Source: a virus
Length of the DNA: 64,000 bases
Direction: 5' to 3' (one strand)
Virus record (IMG/VR): IMGVR_UViG_3300046820_000088
Location: 1 to 64,000 of that record
The translations under genes and the position numbers were made by a program. Shown piece after piece: positions 29,628 to 39,104 of the stretch. How positions within the stretch are numbered: the stretch's first letter is position 1; the number at the start of each line of letters is the position of its first letter. A model generated the notes under the pieces. It had not been told where the DNA came from. It did not search any database and worked only from the letters and a program-made list of their open reading frames with translations.

Positions 29628-30272
29628 ATGCCAACTAATACAGACAATCCTAAAGAACAATCGGACGCCCCACAAGAAGTGGGCGGATTCCACTTTGAGG
29701 GCCATATTAAAATATGGGAACCAGAAACTGGTGTTGTTCATAGAGATCAAAGAAATGCTATTCACTATGAAAATATGTCAGTAGCAATGGTTAACTCGCT
29801 TTCCAATCAAGGTCAGGGTACTATTTATGAAATGGTTTTCGGAACTGGTGGAACAACAGTAGACCCTACAGGGATTATTACATATCTTACACCTAATACT
29901 GTTGGGGTAAACTCCAGTCTTTATAATCAAACATTTAGTAAAGTGGTTGATCAAAATGCAACTGAAAATACAGACCCTGTAAGAAACAAAATGGAAATCC
30001 GTCATGTGAGCGGTGCTACTTATAGTGATATTATTATAAGTTGTTTATTGGACTACGGTGAACCTATTGGACAAGAAGCGTTTGATAACAGTCAAGATTT
30101 AAGTGGCAACTTTGTTTTTGATGAGTTAGGTTTAAGATCATACAACCCTAACGGAACTGGAAAGTTATTAACACATGTTATTTTTCACCCAGTACAAAAG
30201 TCATTAAACAGACTTTTACAGATCGATTACACAGTTAGAGTACAGAGTCTAACTGGATTTACAGAGGTTTAA
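29628..30272 (+). CDS. Virion structural protein, tail-associated
   Basis: 214 residues from the ATG at 29628; the in-frame ATG at 29607 is rejected because it lies at the expected start point of the promoter at 29594-29601 and lacks a ribosome binding site, whereas 29628 has AAGAGA upstream. After a polar N-terminus comes GGFHFEGHIKIWEPETG, then a beta-rich body with two hydrophobic strands (YSDIIISCLLDYG and LLTHVIFHPV) ending in IDYTVRVQSLTGF. The family resembles proteins near the tail-fibre genes of T4-like marine phages; I know no function. Position between the giant protein and the fibre array suggests a connector or baseplate periphery role. Confidence 0.7.
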   Translation: MPTNTDNPKEQSDAPQEVGGFHFEGHIKIWEPETGVVHRDQRNAIHYENMSVAMVNSLSNQGQGTIYEMVFGTGGTTVDPTGIITYLTPNTVGVNSSLYNQTFSKVVDQNATENTDPVRNKMEIRHVSGATYSDIIISCLLDYGEPIGQEAFDNSQDLSGNFVFDELGLRSYNPNGTGKLLTHVIFHPVQKSLNRLLQIDYTVRVQSLTGFTEV

Positions 30273-30275
30273 TAA

Positions 30276-32345
30276 ATGCCATATATTGTTAACTTTACAG
30301 ATAAAGAAAATAAAGTACCTATTACGGTATATGATAATACCTCGAGCACAGATACTAGTTTAACATTTCCGGGTCGAAATGTTACTGGTTATGGACAGAT
30401 TATTGCTGAAAACTTTTTAGCATTACTAGAAAACTTTGCCAAAGAGACTGCACCGGTTAACCCTGTTGAAGGCCAACTATGGTATGACACATCTGCTGGT
30501 GTGTTACAGATATGGGATAGTACAAACTGGAAAGCAGCCAGTAACATTCAAAAGAGCGGCGTTGAACCGGGTGTTGACCAATCTAAGATTGGCGAGCTTT
30601 GGGTAGATACTACTAACCAACAGTTATATGTTTTTAGTGGAACACGCTGGATTTTAGTTGGTCCAAACTTTTCAACAGGTTTGCGAAGCGGACCACTAGT
30701 TGAATCAGTTATCGACTCGGACGGTTTAACTAAGGTAATATTATCTTTCTACGTTGAAGACAAACCAGTTATTATTATCAGTAAAGATAGTTTCACACCT
30801 AAGATTACGATTTCTGGATTTGTAACTATCAAGTCCGGTCTAAATATTACTGAAGATGAAACAGGAATCTTAGGAGGATTTGCAGCTAAGTTATACGGAA
30901 CTTCGGTTAATGCAGACTCGTTAAACGTTGGCGGCGTAGAAGTAGCCGCTGGTAAGTTTTTAAGATCTGATATTGTTAATACTACTGAATACGGATTCAA
31001 CGTTAGAAATAACTCCGGTATAACAGTGGGTATTGACGGAACATTCAGTATTTCAACATCTGCAACTGCTGCTAAAGTATATAACTCTGCCGCAGGTAGT
31101 AGTTTAGATCTACAGTTGAATAGAGACGGTATTCCTAACACTGTTGTTCGACTAATCGACGACAAGGTTGGCATTAACAATCTGACTCCTCAAGAAGCAT
31201 TAGATGTAGATGGAAATATTACAACTAATGGTGCTGTTATTATTACTGACACATCTGAAAGCACTAACTTTAACAACGGAACTTTTAGAACAGCAGGTGG
31301 TATTGCTGTATCTAAAAATGTATTGATTGGCGCAGGATTAAATGTTACCGGTACTACTCAGGTAAATCATATTCAACCTGCTACTACAGATACATATGAT
31401 TCTGGTACAGCAACTAAGCGTTGGAATACAGTTAGAGCAAAAACTCTTATTGCAGATTCTATACAAGGTGTACTAGAAGGAAACATTGTAGGAAATGCAA
31501 CTACTGCTACTAACCTACGTTTTCCAACTACCTTTAGTATGGTAGGCGACGTTACTGCTCCTAATATTACATTCGACGGACAAGTAGGCGGAACTACTAA
31601 AACTTTTAATACTGCTCTAACAGCTACTATTATTAGCAGTAAGAGCGAACCATTTCCTAACGTGTCAACAGAAGATGACACAATATTGGTATTCAGACCC
31701 GGTACAGGCCTGATTAAAGAAAAACGTAATGTATTCATCGCAGACTTAGGAGTACCTATTGGTGCTATTCTTCCGTACGCTGGACAAAACGTACCAGACG
31801 GATACTTGTTCTGTGATGGCAGCGAAGTTGAAAGAACAAAATACCCAGATCTATATGACATTATCGGTACAACATACGGTGCAGCGATCTTAGGTGTAAA
31901 CACATTTAAGTTACCAGACCTTAGAGGTAGATTTCCTTTAGGTCGTGATAACATGGATAACGGACAAACTGTACCTAACTCTACAGGCGGATATGTTGAT
32001 GCCGGCGGCGGAAATGCTGACAGAGTTCCTGGTACTGATCCAGACAACGTTGGCGGATCTGGTGGTCAGAGTTCTAACAACTTGATCGTATCGAACTTAC
32101 CAGATCATGAGCATAGTATGAGAGGTTCAACAGGACAGCAATATTATGCTACCAGAATCGACACCGGAGCTCCACTAGATACTGGATCATTCTCGGACAA
32201 AGGACCAACAACTGTTGGACAAAGTCAGTATGTTCCTAGTTCAGGCGGTATTAAAACTGCTGGTAGTTTGGGACAACCGTTCTCTGTTATGAATCCGTTC
32301 TTGACACTGAACTACATTATTCGTTCCGGTCCAGCAGCATTCTAA
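30276..32345 (+). CDS. Tail fibre with tail-collar domain (gp12-like tip)
   Basis: 689 residues, first of four tandem fibre paralogs. Residues 25-135 form the shared N-terminal module (GYGQIIAENFLALLENFA, EGQLWYD, GELWVDT, LYVFSGTRWILVGP). The middle is beta-repeat rich (residues 140-480). A phage tail-collar domain begins near residue 492: VPIGAILPYAG, PDGYLFCDGSEV, TFKLPDLRGRFPLG, followed by NLPDHEHS and the terminal MNPFLTLNYII. Tail-collar domains form the receptor-binding tips of T4 gp12-type short fibres, where His pairs can bind metal. This is the only one of the four carrying the collar, so it is the best candidate short tail fibre. AGAGGT precedes the ATG. Confidence 0.88.
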   Translation: MPYIVNFTDKENKVPITVYDNTSSTDTSLTFPGRNVTGYGQIIAENFLALLENFAKETAPVNPVEGQLWYDTSAGVLQIWDSTNWKAASNIQKSGVEPGVDQSKIGELWVDTTNQQLYVFSGTRWILVGPNFSTGLRSGPLVESVIDSDGLTKVILSFYVEDKPVIIISKDSFTPKITISGFVTIKSGLNITEDETGILGGFAAKLYGTSVNADSLNVGGVEVAAGKFLRSDIVNTTEYGFNVRNNSGITVGIDGTFSISTSATAAKVYNSAAGSSLDLQLNRDGIPNTVVRLIDDKVGINNLTPQEALDVDGNITTNGAVIITDTSESTNFNNGTFRTAGGIAVSKNVLIGAGLNVTGTTQVNHIQPATTDTYDSGTATKRWNTVRAKTLIADSIQGVLEGNIVGNATTATNLRFPTTFSMVGDVTAPNITFDGQVGGTTKTFNTALTATIISSKSEPFPNVSTEDDTILVFRPGTGLIKEKRNVFIADLGVPIGAILPYAGQNVPDGYLFCDGSEVERTKYPDLYDIIGTTYGAAILGVNTFKLPDLRGRFPLGRDNMDNGQTVPNSTGGYVDAGGGNADRVPGTDPDNVGGSGGQSSNNLIVSNLPDHEHSMRGSTGQQYYATRIDTGAPLDTGSFSDKGPTTVGQSQYVPSSGGIKTAGSLGQPFSVMNPFLTLNYIIRSGPAAF

Positions 32346-32354
32346 GGTTAAGAC

Positions 32355-34130
32355 ATGGCATATCAAATTAATAAAACAGATGGTACAATACTAGCAACTG
32401 TGGCCGATGGCCAAGTTGACCAACTTAGTACGGACCTTACACTGATTGGAAAAAACTACAGTGGCTTTGGTGAAGTTTTAAATGAGAACTTTATCAAACT
32501 ACTTGAAAACTTTGCTGAAACTATTGAACCAGAAAATCCTATTAAAGGTCAGATTTGGTTTGATAGCTCAGAACTAAAGTTAAAAGTTTACAACGGCTCT
32601 GCCTTTGTTCCGGTTAGTTCGGCAACAATATCAAACACACAACCGTTAACATTAGGTGTTGGCGACCTTTGGTTTAATGATATTGATAAACAATTATTCT
32701 TCTATGACGGAACTAATACCATATTATTGGGCCCTTCCTACTCAGCAGGACAGGGTCTCAGTGGTTTAAGAGTTGCTAACATTTTAGACACCCTAAACCA
32801 GAATCGTGTTGTTACATATCTATACAACAACGGGGTGTTGCTAGGAATCTTTAGTAAGGACAGTTTTACTCCAAAGATCGCTATTGAAGGGTTTGACGGG
32901 GATATCATTCCAGGTTTTAATGCAGGTACATTAAGCGGAATGAAGTTTGATGTTACTGTAACTAACTCTGAACAACTAGGTGGAGAACCAGCAAGTTCTT
33001 ACGTAAGAAACGACACATCGAACATTATTAACGGACAGTTAATTTTAACTTCAAACTTAGGTTTGATTGTTGGAGATGCAAGTCAGCTACAGATGTTTGT
33101 TAGTTCTGGCAACGTTGTTATGGCTAACATTGCATCGAACAAAAAGATGACATTCAACGTTAGACGAGGTGTTGTATCCGAAGAAGCTATCGACGTTGAC
33201 TCTGAAAATAGAACAATTACATTCTACAATGGATTACTAGACAGCGAAGTTATCACAGGCGGAAACTTTACAGTAAGAGGCAATCTTGTAGTTGAAGGTG
33301 ATACAACAACTGTTCAAACCTCTGTTCTAACTATCGAAGACAAAAATATTGTTCTTGCTAGTCTAGGAGACAGTTCTGCAAATAACGACGAGTACGCCGA
33401 CGGCGGCGGTATTGTTCTTAAAGGTGCAAGTGATCACGAGTTTACTTGGGATAGAGCACAAACTGCTTGGTATTCTACAGAACATATTAACCTAGCATCT
33501 GGAAAGGCACTAAAGATCAATGGTATAACAGTTATCGATGGAACATCTTTAGGCCCATCGATTACCAGTATCCCTGGGGTTACTAGTTTCGGTGCTCAAA
33601 CAGAACTAACTGTTGATGATTTTTATATCAACGACAATATTATACAAATAACTGCATCAAATACTGACTTGGTGCTTGACATAAACGGTACTGGCACATT
33701 AAATCTTAGCAATAAAAAGATTTCTAATCTTGCAGATCCTGTCGTAGAACAAGATGCTGCAACTAAAGAATATGTTGACAATACTATAGAAACTAGAAAC
33801 TTAGTTTTTAGTATAGATATTTCGGACGGTATTTCAAATACTGGTATCGGTACATATCTTACACAGCTAGCACCGCCAGGGGAATATCGAGACGGTACTC
33901 TAGCAAGAATTTTGTGTACTATTATTTCTAATAGTGCAGCAAGTTTGGATATCAATGCATTGGTTGATCCAAACAAAGTACCGACAGAAGTATTAACTCC
34001 TAGCGGTACTGCGTTTGTGACAGGCAGTTTTGCTTTTGACACTGCAAGTATTCCAGCCCAATCAGTATCTGTAACACGTATTGTTAAGATTTATCAACTG
34101 GTTAGCGGCGCATGGACATTCATATCATAA
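32355..34130 (+). CDS. Tail fibre paralog 2
   Basis: 591 residues. It shares the N-terminal module (residues 30-130: YSGFGEVLNENFIKLLENFA, KGQIWFDS, GDLWFND, LFFYDGT) with its three neighbours, which suggests docking to the same baseplate site. The middle contains beta-repeats and a segment NFTVRGNLVVEGDTTT found in fibre shafts. The C-terminus has ISNLADPVVEQDAATKEYVD near residue 460, a classical trimeric-fibre motif, and then a unique globular end of about 115 residues in place of a collar domain. The tip therefore differs from the other paralogs. AAGG precedes the ATG. Confidence 0.85.
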   Translation: MAYQINKTDGTILATVADGQVDQLSTDLTLIGKNYSGFGEVLNENFIKLLENFAETIEPENPIKGQIWFDSSELKLKVYNGSAFVPVSSATISNTQPLTLGVGDLWFNDIDKQLFFYDGTNTILLGPSYSAGQGLSGLRVANILDTLNQNRVVTYLYNNGVLLGIFSKDSFTPKIAIEGFDGDIIPGFNAGTLSGMKFDVTVTNSEQLGGEPASSYVRNDTSNIINGQLILTSNLGLIVGDASQLQMFVSSGNVVMANIASNKKMTFNVRRGVVSEEAIDVDSENRTITFYNGLLDSEVITGGNFTVRGNLVVEGDTTTVQTSVLTIEDKNIVLASLGDSSANNDEYADGGGIVLKGASDHEFTWDRAQTAWYSTEHINLASGKALKINGITVIDGTSLGPSITSIPGVTSFGAQTELTVDDFYINDNIIQITASNTDLVLDINGTGTLNLSNKKISNLADPVVEQDAATKEYVDNTIETRNLVFSIDISDGISNTGIGTYLTQLAPPGEYRDGTLARILCTIISNSAASLDINALVDPNKVPTEVLTPSGTAFVTGSFAFDTASIPAQSVSVTRIVKIYQLVSGAWTFIS

Positions 34131-34156
34131 TGTTAAATATGTTTAGGAGCGAATAA

Positions 34157-35968
34157 ATGCCTTATATTATCAATAGAGCTAGTGGAGAGCAGTTTTTAAC
34201 TTTAGAAGACGGAACACTAGACACGTCTACCAGTATAGGGCTGGTTGGTAGAAACTACACCGGATATGGAGAAGTTCAGAACGAAAACTTTTTATTTTTG
34301 TTAGAAAACTTTGCTAATGAAAACCCACCTGCTAGACCAGTATCGGGCCAACTGTGGTTTGATTCGGTCATTGGTGTCATTAATGTCTATGATGGTGACA
34401 GTTGGAATCCTGTGGGTTCAGCAGGTGTGTCGGAAACTTCTCCAGTGGCAACTACTGGTGCGCTGTGGTTAAAAGAATCAACAAACCAACTTTATGTTTT
34501 TAATGGAAACGAATGGACTTTAATAGGACCAGAAGCTGTAGAAGGCTTCGGGGTAACTAAAGTAGTTGCTCTTTCTATTCGTGCTACTGACAATAATAGT
34601 TATCCTATACTAGCAGTTACGGTTAATGACAGTGTGATTGCTATACATGCATCGAGCAACTTTACTATTGATGCATTAGATGCTATCCCTGGCTTCTCAG
34701 ATATTGTTGTCGGTACAACATTATCAACAGCATCAGACGCAACAATAAAAGGTCACCTAACTGGCAATGCAGACACTGCTACTCGATTAGAAACACCTCG
34801 TTCTATTAACGGTGTTCCATTTGATGGACAGACCGACATTACTATTACATCTTCTACAACAGGAACACTGCTCAAAGGTAACTACATCACTGGTTCAAAC
34901 TACGATGGCTCGACAACTATCACCTGGGCCGTTGATGCAACTTCATCAAATATAATTGGAAAAGTTGTTGCAAGAGATAGTGCAGGTGATTTTAGTGCAG
35001 GAACAATTACTGCTGATCTAGTTGGAAATGTTACAGGCAATGTAACATCAGAAGGTGGGGTCAGTAGCTTCGATATTATTGAAGCAAATGAGATTAGGGG
35101 AGCAACACTATCTGGTAACTCTTACTCTGCTTCTAGATTGCAAACAGCAAGAAAGATTAATGATATATTATTTGACGGATCTGCTGATGTAACGGTGCCG
35201 GCGGATGCTAATACACTAACAGGTTCAGTTCTAAATCCGTCAGTGCTTGAATCTAGTTTAACCAGTGTTGGCTCATTAACTTCCCTGAAAGTATTAGATG
35301 CTGGTATTGTTATTGGTAATAATGACGATATTATCTTTAGAGTAGAGGGCGGAACAGTACCAACATTGGCTGTACAGAACGGACTAGGGCTTGCGATTAC
35401 CATTAATGATCCCCAGCAAGCTGGCGGCACAGCAAGTTTTGAGTTTGTGTCGAGTGAAGTTTCTCTAGAAGCAGGCGGCTCAGAAGACCCTTCGTTTGTA
35501 GGCGATTTAAACTCAAAATGTAATATCGGATTACCTACAAGAACATTTGGAAACGTATATTCTGATAACTTTATCGGTATTGCATCCTCGGCAAAGTATG
35601 CCGATCTTGCAGAGCGTTATTCTGCAGATGCTGCATACGAACCAGGAACAGTATTAGAGTTTGGCGGTGAGTTTGAAGTTACTCTAGCATCAGTTGAAAC
35701 TGCTAAAGTTGCTGGTGTAGTTTCAACAAATCCTGCGTATCTAATGAATTCAGAACTCAAATCGACAAATACAGCAGATATTGCATTACAAGGCAGGGTT
35801 CCTTGTAAAGTTTTAGGTAAAGTTAGCAAGGGAGATATGCTTGTTAGTGCTGGAAATGGCTATGCAAAAGTATCTAACGCACCATCTATAGGCACTGTTA
35901 TCGGTAAATCCTTAGAAAACTTTAACGGTGAAGTTGGGGTAATCGAAGTGGTAGTTGGTAGGATTTAA
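34157..35968 (+). CDS. Tail fibre paralog 3
   Basis: 603 residues with the shared N-terminal module (YTGYGEVQNENFLFLLENFA, SGQLWFDS, GALWLKE, LYVFNGNEWTLIGP). The shaft has LVGNVTGNVTSEGG-type and MNGVPFDG-like beta-helix units (INGVPFDGQTDITI and INDILFDGSADVTV). The last about 130 residues form a domain starting AKYADLAERYSADAAYEPGT, with GVVSTNPAYLMNS and GRVPCKVLGKVSKGD, shared with paralog 4 but not with 1 or 2. That domain recurs in phage fibres; whether it is a tip, a trimerisation unit or an intramolecular chaperone is not clear from sequence. TAGGAG precedes the ATG. Confidence 0.85.
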   Translation: MPYIINRASGEQFLTLEDGTLDTSTSIGLVGRNYTGYGEVQNENFLFLLENFANENPPARPVSGQLWFDSVIGVINVYDGDSWNPVGSAGVSETSPVATTGALWLKESTNQLYVFNGNEWTLIGPEAVEGFGVTKVVALSIRATDNNSYPILAVTVNDSVIAIHASSNFTIDALDAIPGFSDIVVGTTLSTASDATIKGHLTGNADTATRLETPRSINGVPFDGQTDITITSSTTGTLLKGNYITGSNYDGSTTITWAVDATSSNIIGKVVARDSAGDFSAGTITADLVGNVTGNVTSEGGVSSFDIIEANEIRGATLSGNSYSASRLQTARKINDILFDGSADVTVPADANTLTGSVLNPSVLESSLTSVGSLTSLKVLDAGIVIGNNDDIIFRVEGGTVPTLAVQNGLGLAITINDPQQAGGTASFEFVSSEVSLEAGGSEDPSFVGDLNSKCNIGLPTRTFGNVYSDNFIGIASSAKYADLAERYSADAAYEPGTVLEFGGEFEVTLASVETAKVAGVVSTNPAYLMNSELKSTNTADIALQGRVPCKVLGKVSKGDMLVSAGNGYAKVSNAPSIGTVIGKSLENFNGEVGVIEVVVGRI

Positions 35969-35974
35969 AAATAA

Positions 35975-35982
35975 GATAAATA
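35975..35982 (+). promoter_or_regulatory. T4-type late promoter before fibre paralog 4
   Basis: GATAAATA 22 bp before the ATG at 36004, with GGAG at 35993-35996. The predicted start near 35989 gives a short leader that still contains the ribosome binding site. Confidence 0.55.
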
Positions 35983-36003
35983 ACAGTATAACGGAGTGGA
36001 TGA

Positions 36004-37773
36004 ATGGCATATCAAGTAGACAGATTTAATGGAACGTTTTTAGTCTCAGTGGACGACGGTACCATTGATACAACCACCGATTTAAGATTTGTAGGTAAAA
36101 ACTATGCCGGCTACGGCGAAGTACAAAATGAAAACTTTTTGCACTTAATGGAAAACTTTGCCAATACAAGTCCACCTCCAAAAGTACTTTCCGGGCAAGT
36201 TTGGTATGATAGCGGCAATAAAAAGCTAAAGTTTTACGACGGAAACAGATTTAAAAATGCAGGCGGTGCCGAAGTAAGTGGCACAGCTCCTTCCGGGCTA
36301 GCAGAAGGCGAGTTCTGGTGGGACAGTTCTGCACAACAACTATATGCATGGACAGGAACTGACTATGTTTTAGTTGGTCCCGAGTCAGCTCCAGATCTAG
36401 GAGCTTCATCAATTGTATCATTGGTTGTAAAAGATACACTAGGAGTTAACCATAGCATCGGCAAACTTCAATCCGGTGGCGACTGTATTGCTATCATAAG
36501 CAAGGATACATTTACTCTGAATAGTGTTGTTAATCCTATTACTGGATTCAGTGTTATTAAGAAAGGTATGAACCTTATTAATACCGGAGGAACTACTGGA
36601 GTTACTACATCTGATCATTATTTCTGGGGAACTGCATCAAACTCATTGAAGTTAGGCGGGTTCAGTGCAGAGGATTTTGTCAGAGCTGGTAGTGCAACAT
36701 TTAACACAGCAGTTGGTTTTGGTGATTCTGGGTTTACTATCGGCGACCAGAATGACATTCGTTTCAGAATTGAGAACGGAGATGAGCCTGTATTAGAAAA
36801 TCAACTAGGTAATTCTATCAAAGTTAGAATCAGAATCAGCGATGTTGATCAGCGAGATGTATCTATATTTACTACTACTGGTGTTGTTCCGGGTACTACA
36901 GATTTTTATTCATTAGGATCATCTTCCAGCAAATGGGCTAACGTATTTTCTACTACATTTACTGGAGCACTATTAGGCAATGTAACTGGTAATGTATCTG
37001 GTAATGTGACAGGAAACATCTTAGCATCTGATGCAAGTGTAATGGTTAACTCTGCTACCAAGACATTTTTTGGTACATTGGGTTCACCGTCCACATTGGC
37101 TACTGTTTATGGTAACCTTTTAGGCGATGTTACTGGTACAGCAAGTAATGCAATCACGCTGAACGGAAGTTTATCATCTGTTTCAGCTACAGCTTCTACT
37201 CTAGCACTAAGAGATACTGGCGGTAATCTTACATCAACTAGATTTATTGGTACAGCAGATCTAGCAAATAGAATTAAAATAGATGACTCGGCAGTAGACA
37301 CTGATCCGTCTTATAGAACTGCAAAAACAATAGCTATTGCTAATACAATCGCTGCAAGAACCAGTTCTGGAAACTTAGTAGCAAACGTATTTGAAGGTAC
37401 TGCTACTAGCGCACGTTATGCTGATTTGGCAGAAAAGTATCTAGCAGACGCAGAATACGAACCAGGAACGGTGGTTTGTATTGGAGGCGAAAAAGAAGTT
37501 ACTGCAAGCACCTGGGGCAAACGTGCCATTGGTGTAGTAAGTACCAATCCGGCGTTTATGATGAACAAGGATTTAGAAGGCGGAACATATATTGCATTAA
37601 AAGGCCGTGTACCAGTTAAGGTTATCGGACGTATCAAGAGAGGCGAAGATTTGATTGCAGCAAATAACGGTTGTGCCGTAATGGCAGTGCCACATGCTAG
37701 CGGAGTCTTTGCAGTTGCATTAGAAACTAGCGATGATGAAGGCGTAAAAGTCATAGAAGCATTGGTACTATAA
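36004..37773 (+). CDS. Tail fibre paralog 4
   Basis: 589 residues with the shared N-terminal module (YAGYGEVQNENFLHLMENFA, SGQVWYDS, GEFWWDS, LYAWTGTDYVLVGP). The shaft includes the triplet-like GNVTGNVSGNVTGN repeat near residue 325. The C-terminal domain (ARYADLAEKYLADAEYEPGT, GVVSTNPAFMMN, GRVPVKVIGRIKRGE) is homologous to that of paralog 3 but its final 30 residues diverge. It has its own late promoter (35975-35982), so it can be expressed independently of the upstream fibres. GGAG precedes the ATG. Confidence 0.85.
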   Translation: MAYQVDRFNGTFLVSVDDGTIDTTTDLRFVGKNYAGYGEVQNENFLHLMENFANTSPPPKVLSGQVWYDSGNKKLKFYDGNRFKNAGGAEVSGTAPSGLAEGEFWWDSSAQQLYAWTGTDYVLVGPESAPDLGASSIVSLVVKDTLGVNHSIGKLQSGGDCIAIISKDTFTLNSVVNPITGFSVIKKGMNLINTGGTTGVTTSDHYFWGTASNSLKLGGFSAEDFVRAGSATFNTAVGFGDSGFTIGDQNDIRFRIENGDEPVLENQLGNSIKVRIRISDVDQRDVSIFTTTGVVPGTTDFYSLGSSSSKWANVFSTTFTGALLGNVTGNVSGNVTGNILASDASVMVNSATKTFFGTLGSPSTLATVYGNLLGDVTGTASNAITLNGSLSSVSATASTLALRDTGGNLTSTRFIGTADLANRIKIDDSAVDTDPSYRTAKTIAIANTIAARTSSGNLVANVFEGTATSARYADLAEKYLADAEYEPGTVVCIGGEKEVTASTWGKRAIGVVSTNPAFMMNKDLEGGTYIALKGRVPVKVIGRIKRGEDLIAANNGCAVMAVPHASGVFAVALETSDDEGVKVIEALVL

Positions 37774-37782
37774 GGATAAGAA

Positions 37783-38697
37783 ATGGCAGTCGGCGATTTT
37801 ATTACAGCAACAGACTATAATACCATCCGATCAAAGGTAGCATCGGTATTAGGTAACGGGTCTATTAGCTACGGATATGGACAAACTGTACAAAGTTCAA
37901 CAGTTGCAGTTGGAAACACTGTAACTAAAACACAGTGGGATGCTTTGCGTTGGGATTTATACAATGCATTATTTCATCAAACAGGCACAGTTCCGAGTAT
38001 TACACAGGTAGCGGTCGGCGACGTTATTCAGTTTGGCGCCGGATTTCCAAATAACCAATATAACACACTAGCTGATACAGCCGTTACTAACAGATTTAAT
38101 CTTGGTACAGGACAGTATGTTACAGAAGTAAAAGGATCAGTTAGCAAGACTGATTCTTGGTATTCAAATGTATCTTCTACAGTTACAGTTACATTTCCTA
38201 CACAATATCACGCAAATCATTTTTTTAATAGCGGTGGAAAAGTTAGATTTACTAGCACAAGAACTGGGGGCAGTGCTGTAGCGCAGAATAGTTCTTGGAG
38301 TAACATTTTAGCATCAGCTGGAACGCAGGCTTTTTCTGCAACAACTACACTAAATCTTTATAATCTAACCAGCAGCGATCAAACATTCTACACACTATCT
38401 GGTAGCAGCCCGTATTCATCAAACACATATCGTATACAGGCAAGATGTAATGTTGCTAACAACTCCGGCGGTACTGCAAATGTTATTACATTTACAGTCA
38501 GTTGGATTGACAACTATGTTGACTCCGGCCCAGCAACATCGGAAAATCCTGCTCCGGGCGATCTAGTTGATGGTACATTAACATTAGATGTTGACCAAAT
38601 ACGTGCAACTGGTACACTGCAACCAGCTCCTGCTACCGGTCCATTTACTATTTCTGGACCATCTGGTTACACAATCTCTGCAATCTCCGGAACTTAA
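37783..38697 (+). CDS. Virion structural protein near fibres
   Basis: 304 residues. The N-terminus (DFITATDYNTIRSKVASVLG then SYGYGQTVQSS and VTKTQWDALRWDLYNAL) recalls small virion proteins of marine phages that I have seen near fibre genes. The middle and C-terminus are beta-rich with many Ser, Thr and Asn, and the last 60 residues look like an Ig-like or adhesin-like strand set (GTLTLDVDQIRATG, TISGPSGYTISAI). It ends the fibre series and is followed by the hairpin/promoter at 38705-38748. The exact location in the virion is unknown. Confidence 0.7.
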   Translation: MAVGDFITATDYNTIRSKVASVLGNGSISYGYGQTVQSSTVAVGNTVTKTQWDALRWDLYNALFHQTGTVPSITQVAVGDVIQFGAGFPNNQYNTLADTAVTNRFNLGTGQYVTEVKGSVSKTDSWYSNVSSTVTVTFPTQYHANHFFNSGGKVRFTSTRTGGSAVAQNSSWSNILASAGTQAFSATTTLNLYNLTSSDQTFYTLSGSSPYSSNTYRIQARCNVANNSGGTANVITFTVSWIDNYVDSGPATSENPAPGDLVDGTLTLDVDQIRATGTLQPAPATGPFTISGPSGYTISAISGT

Positions 38698-38704
38698 AAT
38701 TTAA

Positions 38705-38748
38705 CTCCTATTAAGTACCACATAAATAATGTGCGTATTTAATAGGAG
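38705..38748 (+). promoter_or_regulatory. Late promoter inside an SD-masking hairpin
   Basis: CTCCTATTAA (38705-38714) pairs perfectly with TTAATAGGAG (38739-38748), and an inner CACAT/ATGTG stem closes on AAATA. The loop holds the late promoter CATAAATA (38721-38728). Right-arm AGGAG is the ribosome binding site of the gene starting at 38754. RNA reading through from the fibre genes would fold and hide that site; RNA starting at the promoter (about 38735) lacks the left arm and leaves it free. The same layout is known for T4 gene e. Confidence 0.7.
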
Positions 38749-38753
38749 ATCTC

Positions 38754-39104
38754 ATGGACGAACGTCTACAAAAAGCCTTAGAATTTTCTAACTACAGGCA
38801 AACACTCTCAATCCAACGTAAGCAACTTAAAGAAAAGATTGACGCTAGATTAACCTACGGATTTAACGGCGGTATCTTTAAGATTGATAGATCTCTGTTA
38901 ACATTTGTACAGATGTTATTAGATCAAGGCAGAGCAACAGATGTTCCGTTGTTAGATTCTAATGAGAATCCAATATTGATTAATAATCTTGAAGCATTTA
39001 GGGATGAAATATTGGATAGATATTTTACATCAACGTATGAATATTACGAAGAATATCAAAAACTAAAACAGAGCAGGTCTGTTGAAAAGTTACTAGATTT
39101 ATGA
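38754..39104 (+). CDS. Conserved phage protein at head of GT operon
   Basis: 116 residues beginning MDERLQKALEFSNYRQTLSI, with a helical Lys-rich N-terminus (about 1-35), then RLTYGFNGGIFKIDRSLLTF and a Leu-rich helical C-terminus containing a YEYYEEYQ stretch. I associate this family with T4-like marine phages; no function is known. Its ribosome binding site AGGAG lies in the right arm of the hairpin at 38705-38748, so it is probably made only late. The stop overlaps the start of the following glycosyltransferase-like gene (ATGA at 39101-39104). Confidence 0.75.
   Translation: MDERLQKALEFSNYRQTLSIQRKQLKEKIDARLTYGFNGGIFKIDRSLLTFVQMLLDQGRATDVPLLDSNENPILINNLEAFRDEILDRYFTSTYEYYEEYQKLKQSRSVEKLLDL

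Noticed and set aside
31373-32047. 224-codon antisense frame across the tail-collar fibre
   Set aside because: It is opposite a gene with clear domain motifs, lacks a ribosome binding site and has no recognisable protein features.
36950-37020. CRISPR-like or tandem DNA repeat in fibre 4
   Set aside because: The repeated codons encode GNVTGN-type shaft units of a fibre protein; no spacers or leader.
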